Source: Candidatus Dormiibacter sp. (GTDB taxonomy: Bacteria > Chloroflexota > Dormibacteria > UBA8260). Taken from it: a stretch of DNA of 17,702 nucleotides. The notes under the pieces were generated by a model. The model saw nothing but the letters and a program-made list of their open reading frames with translations, ran no database searches and was not told the origin of the DNA. Made by a program: the position numbers and the translations under genes. The stretch is from assembly GCA_025450495.1 (NCBI GenBank), contig JANWHI010000043.1, forward strand, positions 1 to 17,702, read 5' to 3'. This document shows positions 1-7,507 of this stretch, piece after piece; the stretch's first letter is position 1; each line of letters starts with the position of its first letter.

Positions 1-58
1 ACACCGCCATCGCCGCCTTGTCGCGGCTCAAGGTGATGGTTACCTTATCCCTGGCCAT
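1..58 (-). CDS. Partial N-terminus of a small leftward protein, antitoxin-like
   Basis: Only the first 19 codons are inside the window. Read leftward from an ATG at 58-56 they give MARDKVTITLSRDKAAMAV. A short basic start followed by an alternating hydrophobic strand (KVTITL) resembles the N-terminal DNA-binding strand of small CopG/ribbon-helix-helix antitoxins, but so short a piece is not diagnostic. A TAGTAT hexamer (complement of 66-71) lies 7 nt before the ATG, so the transcript could be nearly leaderless. An AAGGG lies immediately before the ATG, too close to be a good ribosome binding site. If this is an antitoxin, a toxin gene would be expected just beyond the left edge. Reading frame moderately sure; family assignment weak. 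Confidence 0.45.
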   Translation of the reverse strand, partial: MARDKVTITLSRDKAAMAV

Positions 59-200
59 ACCCTTGATACTACCAGAAGGCGGTATGCTCGGTAACCCCGG
101 TGATGTGGTTCCCTTTCATCGACTGCCCCCGCTTCCGACCCAGCCCTGGAGTCGCCATCATCGGCGGACCCATGCCCTGGCCTTCAACCGGGGACCGCCG

Positions 201-1406
201 ATGACCGGTGGCGGCTTCTCCCCAGCGGGCCTCGCCCGACTCCACGACGTCCTGGCCGGCCACGTCGACCGCGGTGACATGCCCGGCGCCATCGCACTCG
301 TCGCTCGCGGCCAGCGTGTGCACGTCGATGTCATTGGCACCAAGGCGTTCGGCGACGCCGCGCCGCTGCAACGCGACGACGTCTTTCGCATCACCTCGAT
401 GACCAAGCCGATCGCGGCCGCCGCGGCCATGACCCTCGTCGAGGACGGCACCCTGCACATCGACGCGCCCATCGATGACCTCCTGCCGGAGCTGGCCAAC
501 CGCCGGGTCCTGCGCAGCATCGACGCAGCCCTCGACGACACCGTGCCCGCGAAGCGCGCCATCACGCTCGAAGACCTGCTGACCTTCCGTCTCGGCCTGG
601 GCATGGTGTTCACCTCGACCACTTACCCCATCCTGGAGGCTGAGCAGGAGCTGCACCTGGCGACGCTGAGTCCTCCCTATCCGCCGTCGCCGCACTCGAC
701 GGATGAGTGGCTGCGACGTCTTGGCACTCTGCCGCTGATCAATCAGCCGGGCGAGCAATGGATGTACAACACCGGCGCGCAGGTGCTCGGTGCTCTGCTC
801 GAGCGAGCCACCGGCAGACCACTGGAGACGGTGTTCCATGAGCGCATCCTCGGCCCCTTGAGCATGGGCGACACAACGTTCACGGTGTCGCCGGCGATGC
901 ACGGCCGGCTCACCACCGCGTACGAGGTCGATTGGGACAAGGGCGAGCTCGATGTGGTGGACGGTGTCGAGGGCGGCTACTGGAGCCGTCCGCTCGCCTT
1001 TCCGAGCGCGTCGGGCTGGCTGCTCTCGACAGTCGACAACTTCTGGACATTCGTGCAGTTGTTGCTCGACGGTGGCGTGCATGACGGCCAGCGCCTGCTC
1101 TCCGAGAAGTCGGTGGACCTCATGACCACCAACCACCTGGAGCGGTCACAGCACGCCTTCGCCAGCCCCTTCCTCAGCGATGCCGAAGGCTGGGGGTACT
1201 GCATGGGCGCCCCGGTCAGCGGCGCCAACCCTGACAGCGTCCCCCGCGGGTTCGGCTGGGATGGAGGCGCCGGCACCACCTGGAGGTCCGACGTCGCCGC
1301 CGGCCTCACCGGCATCCTGTTCACCCAACGCGGGATGGGCTCGCCTGAGTCAGCCGAGGTCTACGCCGACTTCTGGAAGGCCCTGTACGCGGCGATCGAC
1401 GACTGA
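201..1406 (+). CDS. Serine hydrolase of the beta-lactamase/penicillin-binding (class C-like) family
   Basis: A 401-residue protein of the beta-lactamase-related (PF00144) family, whose members include esterases, D-amino-acid peptidases and lactamase-like enzymes acting through an acyl-serine intermediate. The SxxK motif is SMTK at residues 66-69, with S66 as predicted nucleophile and K69 as base. YNT at 189-191 stands where the YxN motif belongs. WDGGAGTTW at about 353-361 occupies the place of the third (KTG/HTG-like) motif, as in EstB-like esterases. The open frame extends upstream to 18, but the family fold begins just after the ATG at 201 and the extra residues look non-coding, so 201 is preferred. 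No signal peptide is visible, suggesting a cytoplasmic enzyme. The substrate cannot be told from sequence. It converges with the minus-strand gene ending at 1435. Confidence 0.85.
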   Translation: MTGGGFSPAGLARLHDVLAGHVDRGDMPGAIALVARGQRVHVDVIGTKAFGDAAPLQRDDVFRITSMTKPIAAAAAMTLVEDGTLHIDAPIDDLLPELANRRVLRSIDAALDDTVPAKRAITLEDLLTFRLGLGMVFTSTTYPILEAEQELHLATLSPPYPPSPHSTDEWLRRLGTLPLINQPGEQWMYNTGAQVLGALLERATGRPLETVFHERILGPLSMGDTTFTVSPAMHGRLTTAYEVDWDKGELDVVDGVEGGYWSRPLAFPSASGWLLSTVDNFWTFVQLLLDGGVHDGQRLLSEKSVDLMTTNHLERSQHAFASPFLSDAEGWGYCMGAPVSGANPDSVPRGFGWDGGAGTTWRSDVAAGLTGILFTQRGMGSPESAEVYADFWKALYAAIDD

Positions 1407-1434
1407 GCCGACCGGGTGGGGACTTGTCAACCCG

Positions 1435-1863
1435 TCAGCTGGCGTTCGGCTCGCCGGCTGCGCTCAGCACGCCGTCGATCGCGGGCTTGGCCACACGAAG
1501 GTAGGCGGCGGTCGGCTGCGAATGCGACGCGCCGGCCAGGCTGTTGGCGGCGCCGATGGCCACCGAGAGCGCGGCACGAAGATGCAGGTCGCGATCGTGG
1601 TCGTCCTCACTGACGTCGACCTCGAGCAGGACGTTGCGCAGCTCGAAGAGGTCATCGTGCAGCGTTTGCCGAGCCGTTCCCGCAACCCCCACCGTTGGCT
1701 CCTCCGTTCGCGGGATCATCGCCTCTGTCTCGGCGTCGCGCATCGCTCGCCCCAGCTCGCTGATCAGCTCGGACGCTCGCTCGCCATAGGCTCGGCGCAC
1801 CCAGCCGGCAGCCTCGGAGCTGACATTCGTGGCAGGCTGGCGACCGAACAGGCTTCGCTTCAC
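1435..1863 (-). CDS. Unrecognised 142-residue protein, divergent neighbour of the GHKL ATPase
   Basis: I do not recognise this protein. It begins at a GTG (1863-1861) preceded by a GGGTGGG run 4 nt upstream. The frame stays open far upstream, but that part is the antisense of the ATPase gene and is not taken. The first 15 residues are basic. Residues 15-60 look helical (WVRRAYGERASELISELGR), and residues 65-120 form acidic and then Ala-rich helices. No signal peptide, membrane segment, cysteines or known catalytic motif is visible, so a small soluble helical protein is likely. The start lies 129 nt from the divergently transcribed ATPase at 1993, so the two probably share a control region. 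A functional link to the ATPase is inferred from this arrangement only. Composition and codon use look like those of a real gene. Confidence 0.6.
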   Translation of the reverse strand: MKRSLFGRQPATNVSSEAAGWVRRAYGERASELISELGRAMRDAETEAMIPRTEEPTVGVAGTARQTLHDDLFELRNVLLEVDVSEDDHDRDLHLRAALSVAIGAANSLAGASHSQPTAAYLRVAKPAIDGVLSAAGEPNAS

Positions 1864-1992
1864 AGAGCCCACCCTACTCCTGCCCGGGCAGAAGAGCTGC
1901 ACCGCAGAGAATGTGGGTCGATCCTCCTGCCCCGCGCCTCGAGCAGGTTGGACGGCCCGAACCCGCCCAGCGCACCAGTACGATCCGGGGTC

Positions 1993-3567
1993 ATGACCGC
2001 CGAGGTGGTGCGTCTGCGCATCGGCAACCTCCGCAAGGCTGTCCTGGTCACGGGCCAGGCGTACCAGGAGCCCAAGGATGCCCTCAACGAGTTCGTGTCC
2101 AACGCCGCCGACGAATACACCGAAGCCGGAGTTGTGGGTGGGACGATCACGCTGTTCCTCCGCCGCCACGCGCGGCGTTCGGCGGTAGCGATCTCGGATG
2201 ACGGTCGTGGCATGAGCGCCGACCGGCTGCGCCACGTCGCCCGCAATCTCTTCGAGTCGACCAAGGCCGGAGATCAACGCACGGTGGGCGAGAAGGCCAT
2301 CGGCGTCCTCGCGTTCCAGCAGCTGGGCGGTCGCTGTGACATCGTCAGCAGGACAGCGCTCGCCGCGGAGACGAATCGGCTGACACTGCTTCGCGGCGAG
2401 GCGACGGCGCAGCTGGCGACGGAGAGGCGCCGGGCGCGGGCCACGCCGGGCACCACCGTCTACATCTCCGACCTGGATCCCGAGGCTGTTCGCGTCCTGA
2501 CCCTTCGCAAGGTGGTCGAATACCTGCGCCTTCGGCGCGGCCCAGCGCTCGCCCACGGTGACTACGAGATCGAGGTCGTCGAGGGATCGCACACCGAGCG
2601 GGTGGTGCCACAGCGCCACGATGGTGTTCACTTGAAGATCGCCACCCGAAAGACGCTGTGGGGACGTATCGACTTCGCCCTGTGGGTTGCCCCACGCGCT
2701 CCTGGCGTGCGCCGGCGCGTTGCGGTCGTGGGCCGCGGCGGCACCACCGTCATCGACGACATCGCTGAGCTGGAAGACTTCTCCGGGCCGCCCTGGACAG
2801 CTGACCAGATTGCCGGGAGCATCACCTTCCCCCCGCTGCAGCAATCGACCGGGCGGCGCGCCATCCTCCGCGACCGCGACGTCTTTCCGATCTTCCTCGA
2901 CACCGTCAGGAGCATCGAACCAGCGGTCAGCGCGGCCATCGAGCTGATCAACCGCCAGGTCGAGTCAGAGAGCAGCGGCCGCCTTGCAGACGAGGTCCGG
3001 CGCATCTTCGGACGGGTGCTGCGCGAGCTTGATGAGATCGCCAACCCGATGCGCACGGCGTTGGGCGAGGCCGAGGGCGGTGGTGCCCTGTTCACGCAAC
3101 CGTCTGAGTTGCCTCGCGCAGAGGGCGGTTCGGGATCCGACGACGAGCTGCCGGTCTTCCGCGTCGCCTCCGTGCAGCCAACCCCAGAGCGACGCCAGCC
3201 GTCTGATGCAGGCGAGCCGGCTGGTCCGTCAGGGCGAATATCGCGGCTGCCGACGGTGGCACCGGACGACGATCCGGGGCGCGCTCGCAGCCGCTTCGAC
3301 GACGCCACCGGGATCGTCTATTACAACCGCGAACATGCCGACTACCTGCTGGTCAAGGACGACGAGGCGGCTCTGCTCGATTATCTCGTCCAGCTCGTCG
3401 CCAAGGAGTACGTCGTCTTCAACAACCCTCGCAGCGCCGGGGCGGAGCTCGCCGAGGAGATGGTGCGCATGTTCGTCCGGCTCCGTCGCCACGTGCCCAG
3501 GTCGAGCGCGCGGCGGCCTCGACCCGCCCCGCCTGTCGATTTCCCACATCCCCCGCGTCGTCTTTGA
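1993..3567 (+). CDS. GHKL-fold ATPase, MORC/Hsp90-like domain layout
   Basis: A 524-residue ATP-binding protein of the gyrase/Hsp90/histidine-kinase/MutL superfamily. All nucleotide-site motifs are visible: the N-box E33-xxx-N37-xx-D40 (Mg2+ and ATP contacts), the G1 box DDGRGM at 69-74, and the ATP-lid GEKAIG at 99-104. Residues about 130-330 look like the S5-type transducer half found in GHL and MORC proteins. A helical segment follows (about 330-385), then a charged Pro/Gly-rich linker (about 365-440), and a compact C-terminal segment at 443-501 starting YYNREHADY. The last 23 residues are Arg/Pro-rich. No histidine phospho-acceptor domain or receiver is present, so a sensor kinase is unlikely. 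MORC-type ATPases are known beside bacterial restriction genes, but here the only close partner is the divergent orphan at 1435-1863. The start follows GGGG at 1987-1990; the longer open frame upstream lacks family similarity. Confidence 0.75.
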   Translation: MTAEVVRLRIGNLRKAVLVTGQAYQEPKDALNEFVSNAADEYTEAGVVGGTITLFLRRHARRSAVAISDDGRGMSADRLRHVARNLFESTKAGDQRTVGEKAIGVLAFQQLGGRCDIVSRTALAAETNRLTLLRGEATAQLATERRRARATPGTTVYISDLDPEAVRVLTLRKVVEYLRLRRGPALAHGDYEIEVVEGSHTERVVPQRHDGVHLKIATRKTLWGRIDFALWVAPRAPGVRRRVAVVGRGGTTVIDDIAELEDFSGPPWTADQIAGSITFPPLQQSTGRRAILRDRDVFPIFLDTVRSIEPAVSAAIELINRQVESESSGRLADEVRRIFGRVLRELDEIANPMRTALGEAEGGGALFTQPSELPRAEGGSGSDDELPVFRVASVQPTPERRQPSDAGEPAGPSGRISRLPTVAPDDDPGRARSRFDDATGIVYYNREHADYLLVKDDEAALLDYLVQLVAKEYVVFNNPRSAGAELAEEMVRMFVRLRRHVPRSSARRPRPAPPVDFPHPPRRL

Positions 3568-3612
3568 TGAGAGGCCGCGCTGGCGACCTGGCAATCCGTG
3601 GAGGACACATCG

Positions 3613-3957
3613 ATGTCGAAGTACCTGTTCCTGCTCTGGCAGGACCTGAGCAACGGCCCCGCCCCAGGCACCCCTGAGGCGGATCGGGAATTCGCTGCGT
3701 ACGGCACCATGTTCGAGGAGGCGAACAAGGCCGGCGTCTTCCAGGGAGGAGACCCCGTCCAGCCCGTCGCCCAGACCGTGCGGGTTCGCCATGGCTCGAC
3801 CGAGTCCACCAAGGGCGGATTCTCCTCGAGCACCGAGCAGCCGATCGGCTACTACGTGCTCGACTGCAAGGACGACGCCGACGCCGCGACGTGGGCAGCC
3901 AGGATCCCCGCGGCGGCCAGGGGCGCCATCGAGGTCCGTCCGATCCTGGTCATGTAG
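3613..3957 (+). CDS. YCII/DGPF-domain protein, first copy, with degenerate signature
   Basis: A 114-residue small protein of the YCII (YciI-like, DGPF) family, a ferredoxin-like alpha/beta fold that forms dimers. The N-terminal strand is SKYLFLLW and the C-terminal strand EVRPILVM, matching the second copy downstream. The normal D-G-P-F/H-A-E-T-K-E loop is replaced by KGGFSSSTEQ at residues 67-76, so the signature Asp and Pro are missing. Function may therefore differ from canonical members. Start ATG 3613 has GGAGG at 3600-3604 with good spacing; the in-frame ATG at 3598 overlaps that site and is rejected. It lies in front of a canonical YCII gene and an ECF sigma factor, the usual setting for ECF42 partners. 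A hairpin at 3964-4003 separates it from the rest of the module. Confidence 0.8.
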   Translation: MSKYLFLLWQDLSNGPAPGTPEADREFAAYGTMFEEANKAGVFQGGDPVQPVAQTVRVRHGSTESTKGGFSSSTEQPIGYYVLDCKDDADAATWAARIPAAARGAIEVRPILVM

Positions 3958-3963
3958 CAACGT

Positions 3964-4003
3964 CCAGCACGCCGGCTCGCCACGGTGAGCCGGCCCGTGC
4001 TGG
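3964..4003 (+). terminator. Strong stem-loop after the first YCII gene
   Basis: CCAGCACG-CCGGCTC (3964-3978) pairs with GAGCCGG-CC-CGTGCTGG (3987-4003): 15 base pairs, one 2-nt CC bulge, 8-nt loop. It begins 6 nt after the stop codon. No T-run follows, so it may be a partial terminator or an RNA-stability element rather than a full intrinsic terminator. Confidence 0.6.
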
Positions 4004-4066
4004 TCTCCTGGCAGCCCTACGATGGGCAGTTCTGTGAACAACCACTTGCGACTGAGGCGCCCCACC

Positions 4067-4396
4067 GTGAAATACATCCTCCTGATCAACGTCCCCGCCG
4101 ACGCACCGGCTGAGCCCGAGATGATCCAGCGCCACATGGCGTTTGCCGAGGCGGCGGCGGCGCGCGGCAAGCTGGTCGGCGGTGACCAGCTCGACGACGT
4201 CTCGACGGCAACCACCCTGCGTCGTCGTGCCTCCGAGACGATCGTCACCGACGGACCGCACGCCGAGACCAAGGAGTTCCTTGGCGGCTACTACCTCATC
4301 GACGCCGCCGACCTCGACGAGGCGATCGACATCGCCCGCGGTGTGCCGCTCAACGAGGGTGGCTCGGTGGAGATCCGCCCAGTTGTCGAGCGCTGA
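4067..4396 (+). CDS. YCII/DGPF-domain protein, second copy, canonical
   Basis: A 109-residue YCII-family protein with the full signature DGPHAETKE at residues 62-70, followed by FLGGYYLID, the typical core strand. The GTG at 4067 is taken as start because TGAGGCG lies 8 nt upstream and the protein then opens with the family's usual first strand KYILLIN; the ATG at 4022 would add 15 residues with no family resemblance. It overlaps the start of the sigma factor gene, so the two are probably translationally coupled. DGPF proteins are the characteristic genomic partners of ECF42 sigma factors; their biochemical role is not settled and they are not classical membrane anti-sigma factors. No membrane segment is present, so it should be cytoplasmic. 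Confidence 0.88.
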   Translation: MKYILLINVPADAPAEPEMIQRHMAFAEAAAARGKLVGGDQLDDVSTATTLRRRASETIVTDGPHAETKEFLGGYYLIDAADLDEAIDIARGVPLNEGGSVEIRPVVER

Positions 4397-5666
4397 CCCG
4401 GCCGCGACCACGACGCCCGCCCACGCGACCACCGAGACCGCGCTCGTCGGGGTGTTCCGCAACGAGGCTGGAAAGATCGTCGCCATCCTGACGCGGCTCC
4501 TCGGCGACATCGACCTCGCCGAAGACGCGGTGCAGGAGGCGCTTGCCGTGGCGCTCGACCGCTGGCCTCGCGACGGCCTTCCCGATCGCCCCGGCGCGTG
4601 GCTGATGACCACTGCGCGCAACAAGGCGCTCGACCACCTCCGTCGCGAACGCACCCAGGCCACGGCTCGCGAGGCGGCGTTGCGCCTGAATATCGACGAC
4701 GACTCTGACGCTCGGCAGCTGCTTGACTCCACCGAGGTTGGCGACGACAGGCTGGCACTGCTCTTCACCTGCTGTCACCCCGCGCTCGCACCTGAGGCGC
4801 GTGTCGCGCTGACCCTGCGCCTGATCGGCGGTCTCACCACCGCGGAGATCGCCCGCGCGTTCCTGGTGCCGGAGTCGACGATGGCGCAGCGCCTGGTGCG
4901 CGCCAAGCACAAGATCCGCGCCGCGCGCATCCCCATCCGCGTTCCACCGCAGCCACTGCTCGCCGAGCGGCTGCAATCGGTGCTCGCGGTGATCTACCTG
5001 ATCTTCAACGAGGGCTACCTGGCCAGCACCGGCGCGGACCTCGTGCGCGACTCGCTCTGCGACGAGGCAATCCGACTCGCGCGCCTGACCGCGGTGCTGA
5101 TGCCGGAGGAGCCGGAGACGGCGGGGCTGCTTGCGCTGCTTCTTCTGACGCACAGCCGCCGCGCCGAACGTCAGGGGACGGACGGTGAGCTGCGCACCCT
5201 GCTTGTTCAGGACCGCTCCCGCTGGGACCAAGACTCCATCGCCGAGGGGCGGCAGCTTCTCGAAGCTGCTCTGGCGCGACACCACAGCGGCCAGTACCAG
5301 CTCGAGGCCGCCATCGCCGCTGTCCACAGCGAGGCGGTCGCGGCGGCCGACACCGATTGGGCGCAGATCGCCGCGCTGTACGCGACGCTGCGCGAGATCG
5401 CACCATCGCCCATCGCCGCCCTGAACCACGCCGTCGCGATCGCCGAGGCGGGCTCGCCGGAACAAGGGCTTGCCCTCGCCGACGCCGTCTCGGAGTCGCT
5501 CGACGACTATCACCTTTTGCACGTTACCCGGGCCGAGCTCCTGGGGCGACTTGGACGGATGGACGGCGCCCTTGCCGCTTATGACCGGGCATTGGAGCTG
5601 GTTGGCAACGACGCCGAGCGTGCTCACCTCGAACGACGGCGTCGGGGCGTCCGATCCGGCTCGTAG
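4383..5666 (+). CDS. ECF42-type RNA polymerase sigma factor with long C-terminal extension
   Basis: A sigma factor of about 427 residues that directs RNA polymerase to a dedicated promoter set. The region 2 motif is GDIDLAEDAVQEA at 41-53, followed by RPGAWLMTTARNKALDHLRR at about 69-88. The region 4 helix-turn-helix is at about 141-178 (LTTAEIARAFLVPESTMAQR). Beyond it, IYLIFNEGY at 204-212 marks the extra domain (DUF6596/TPR-like) that defines this group; it fills the C-terminal half and ends in Ala/Leu helices with TPR-like spacing. The TTG at 4383 is chosen because GGAGA lies 8 nt upstream; it overlaps the YCII stop by 14 nt. An in-frame GTG at 4359 is the alternative (435 residues). No anti-sigma gene is nearby; in ECF42 the C-terminal extension is thought to do the control. 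The target promoters are not visible here. Confidence 0.88.
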   Translation: MSSADPAATTTPAHATTETALVGVFRNEAGKIVAILTRLLGDIDLAEDAVQEALAVALDRWPRDGLPDRPGAWLMTTARNKALDHLRRERTQATAREAALRLNIDDDSDARQLLDSTEVGDDRLALLFTCCHPALAPEARVALTLRLIGGLTTAEIARAFLVPESTMAQRLVRAKHKIRAARIPIRVPPQPLLAERLQSVLAVIYLIFNEGYLASTGADLVRDSLCDEAIRLARLTAVLMPEEPETAGLLALLLLTHSRRAERQGTDGELRTLLVQDRSRWDQDSIAEGRQLLEAALARHHSGQYQLEAAIAAVHSEAVAAADTDWAQIAALYATLREIAPSPIAALNHAVAIAEAGSPEQGLALADAVSESLDDYHLLHVTRAELLGRLGRMDGALAAYDRALELVGNDAERAHLERRRRGVRSGS

Positions 5667-5677
5667 AAAGCGCCCCG
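5643..5677 (+). terminator. Possible weak stem at the end of the sigma factor gene
   Basis: CGGGGCG (5643-5649) can pair with CGCCCCG (5671-5677) across a 21-nt loop containing the stop codon. There is no T-run. It is the only inverted repeat I see at the end of this operon. Confidence 0.25.
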
Positions 5678-5744
5678 CAGCCACAGGATCGTAACCGGCA
5701 GAGCGAGTGGATGGCGACGATACGGCGAGCATTCTGATGCCGTC

Positions 5745-6656
5745 ATGGCCGTAGTCCTCCGCAAGCCGCCTGACCCGGACCTCTGGCGCTCCGCGCACGC
5801 GGGCGAGGATGTCTACGAGATGAACGGAGTCACCTTTGAGGATCTGATCTCCGTCGCCCTGTCCGAGTACGGCTACCGAGACATCCAGCTGACCGAGTAC
5901 TACGACCAGGGCGCTGACCTCGTGGCTCGGCGAAACGGCCAGCTGATCTCGATCCAGGTCAAGCGGTGGGAACAGCGAGTCGATGAGGCGGCCGTAGCGC
6001 AGGCCGTGCAGGGCAAAGCGGCGTACCGCTGCGCTGCCGCGATGGTGATCACCAACTCGATCTTCACCCACGAAGCGCGGAGGGTGGCGAAGCTGCGGGG
6101 TGTGATCCTTTGGGATCAGGACGATCTTGCCAATCTGCTTCACACCACCAAGATCGCCACCCGAACACGAACAACGGCGCCGAACTGCCTCACCTGCGGC
6201 CTGCCCATGACATTGCTCTGGCAGCCGCGTCCCTCCTGGGGATGCTCGAACGACCGCCCCTGCGCGGAGAGGGTGAGGTATCGCAAGTGGGAGCTGAAGG
6301 TGAGCGCTCACGCGCCCGATCGAACCGCAGCGGTGGCAGCGTCCGCGCTTGGCTCACCGCCGTCTCCGCCACCGCCGCCGCCACCGGTCTGGCCGGTCTG
6401 GCACACGCCTGTGGCGAGAGCTGCTCCTCGACGCCCAATCAGGTCCCCAGGGACCGAGCTCAAGCACGGGGTCGCGCTCATCGCAGTCGTGGTTGGCTGG
6501 CTCTGCGTTGCCGGGCTTGTGACTGCGCTGCTGGCTGCGCCGGCGGCCGGCAACCAGAATCAGCGAGGCGGATACCTGGTTGCGTTCTGTCTCTTTGGCC
6601 TTCCAACCACCTGGGGCACGCTTGCTCTACGCAAGGCACGCCGCGGCCGCAGCTGA
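5745..6656 (+). CDS. Mrr-type restriction endonuclease with zinc ribbon and C-terminal membrane helices
   Basis: A 303-residue protein. Residues about 28-135 form an Mrr_cat (PF04471-like) PD-(D/E)xK nuclease domain: FE at 31-32, GAD at 56-58 (catalytic Asp58), QVK at 71-73 (Gln71, Lys73), then VITNSIFTHEA at 101-111, a signature stretch of this family. Next come two Cys pairs, C148-xx-C151 and C167-x5-C173, a likely zinc ribbon as seen in topoisomerase-type fingers. A proline tract (205-217) follows, then two hydrophobic segments at about 241-265 and 275-296, probably membrane helices. Mrr proteins cut methylated or foreign DNA; relatives with membrane anchors exist but are usually anchored at the N-terminus. 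The ATG at 5745 lacks a clear ribosome binding site; the ATG at 5823 would still keep the whole nuclease domain. It stands alone, with no methylase next to it. Confidence 0.8.
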   Translation: MAVVLRKPPDPDLWRSAHAGEDVYEMNGVTFEDLISVALSEYGYRDIQLTEYYDQGADLVARRNGQLISIQVKRWEQRVDEAAVAQAVQGKAAYRCAAAMVITNSIFTHEARRVAKLRGVILWDQDDLANLLHTTKIATRTRTTAPNCLTCGLPMTLLWQPRPSWGCSNDRPCAERVRYRKWELKVSAHAPDRTAAVAASALGSPPSPPPPPPPVWPVWHTPVARAAPRRPIRSPGTELKHGVALIAVVVGWLCVAGLVTALLAAPAAGNQNQRGGYLVAFCLFGLPTTWGTLALRKARRGRS

Positions 6657-6684
6657 GCCGGCGTCACCAGAACGCACACCTCCC

Positions 6685-6699
6685 ACTGAGACCCTCAGT
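6685..6699. terminator. Small perfect hairpin between convergent genes
   Basis: ACTGAG-ACC-CTCAGT forms a 6-bp stem with a 3-nt loop in the 38-nt gap between the nuclease and the ABC permease, overlapping the permease stop. Without a T-run its role is uncertain; it could serve either strand. Confidence 0.25.
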
Positions 6700-7507
6700 C
6701 GATGGCGCGCCGGATGAACCCGCGCATCCCAACATACCCGAACACCGCCAGCGCCGCCAGTAGCGCGATCGGCGGAATCCACGTGAGCATGTGCACGCCA
6801 TTCGGCAACAGTGCCGCGCGCGTCCCCTCGCTGACGTAGGTCATCGGGTTGAACAGCGTCAGCACCTGGAACCACGGCAGCTTGCTCAGCGACGGCCACG
6901 GGTACTGGGAGCAACCGGTGAAGATCAGCGGCGTCAGCACGATCGCGAACATGATGTTGATGCGCGCCGGGGTCACCACCGTTCCCAGCGTCATTCCCAT
7001 CGCGCCGCCCGCCAGCGAGCCGAGCACCACCATCGCAGCCAGCAGCGGGATCCCGGTGACATCGAACGGAATGCTTCCCAGCACCAGCCAGCCCACCGGG
7101 AACATCACCAGTCCGGCGATGATCGCTCGTCCAGCCGCGAACACCCTCTTCTCCGCGGCCACCCAGCTCGCCGGCAGCGGCGCCAGCAGACGGTCCACGA
7201 TCTCCTTGGTGAAGGAGAACTCGATCACCAGTGGCAGCGCCACGCTCTGCAACGCGGTGAGCATGATGGTCATGGCCACGATGCCGGGAAACAGCTGCTT
7301 GGCGTAGGCGGGGTTGGTGAAGCCGAGGTCGGTGAGCACCCGACCGAACACGAACAGCAGACCGAGCGGTTGCAGGATCACCTGCGCGAGGAACGCGGGC
7401 AGCTCGCGCCCGGTGACCGCCACGTCCCGTCGCAGGATCGCCAAGAACGCGACCAGCGACGTGCCGGCTGCGCGCGTCTGCGCTTGAGCGACGGAGACTG
7501 TGGCCAT
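6695..7507 (-). CDS. ABC-2 type exporter permease (DrrB-like)
   Basis: A 270-residue integral membrane protein of the ABC-2 exporter family. After a cytoplasmic N-terminus (about 40 residues) come roughly six hydrophobic segments, including LVIEFSFTKEIVDRLLAPLP, typical of the first cytoplasmic loop contacting the ATPase, and a C-terminal FNPMTYVSEGTRAAL region just before the last helix, a family hallmark. The start ATG shares one base with the stop of the upstream ATPase gene (TGATG on the minus strand), so translation is coupled and the two form one exporter. DrrAB-type pumps move drugs, glycolipids or other amphiphiles out of the cell; the substrate here cannot be read from sequence. Confidence 0.88.
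   Translation of the reverse strand: MATVSVAQAQTRAAGTSLVAFLAILRRDVAVTGRELPAFLAQVILQPLGLLFVFGRVLTDLGFTNPAYAKQLFPGIVAMTIMLTALQSVALPLVIEFSFTKEIVDRLLAPLPASWVAAEKRVFAAGRAIIAGLVMFPVGWLVLGSIPFDVTGIPLLAAMVVLGSLAGGAMGMTLGTVVTPARINIMFAIVLTPLIFTGCSQYPWPSLSKLPWFQVLTLFNPMTYVSEGTRAALLPNGVHMLTWIPPIALLAALAVFGYVGMRGFIRRAID

Noticed and set aside
1408..1436. Terminator between the serine hydrolase and the orphan gene
   Set aside because: Only a 5-bp CGGGT/ACCCG pairing with a long loop and no T-run.
1864..2844. N-terminal extension of the minus-strand frame that ends at 1435
   Set aside because: It is antisense to the GHKL ATPase, whose motifs are clear; only the part below 1863 has independent support.
1993..3567. 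Sensor histidine kinase
   Set aside because: No phospho-acceptor His domain, membrane segment or response regulator; the motif spacing and the following domain fit GHL/MORC-type ATPases.
6300..6380. Possible frameshift in the Mrr-like gene at the proline tract
   Set aside because: The frame stays open through the tract, and the following segments form two clean hydrophobic helices with basic flanks, as expected for real coding sequence.
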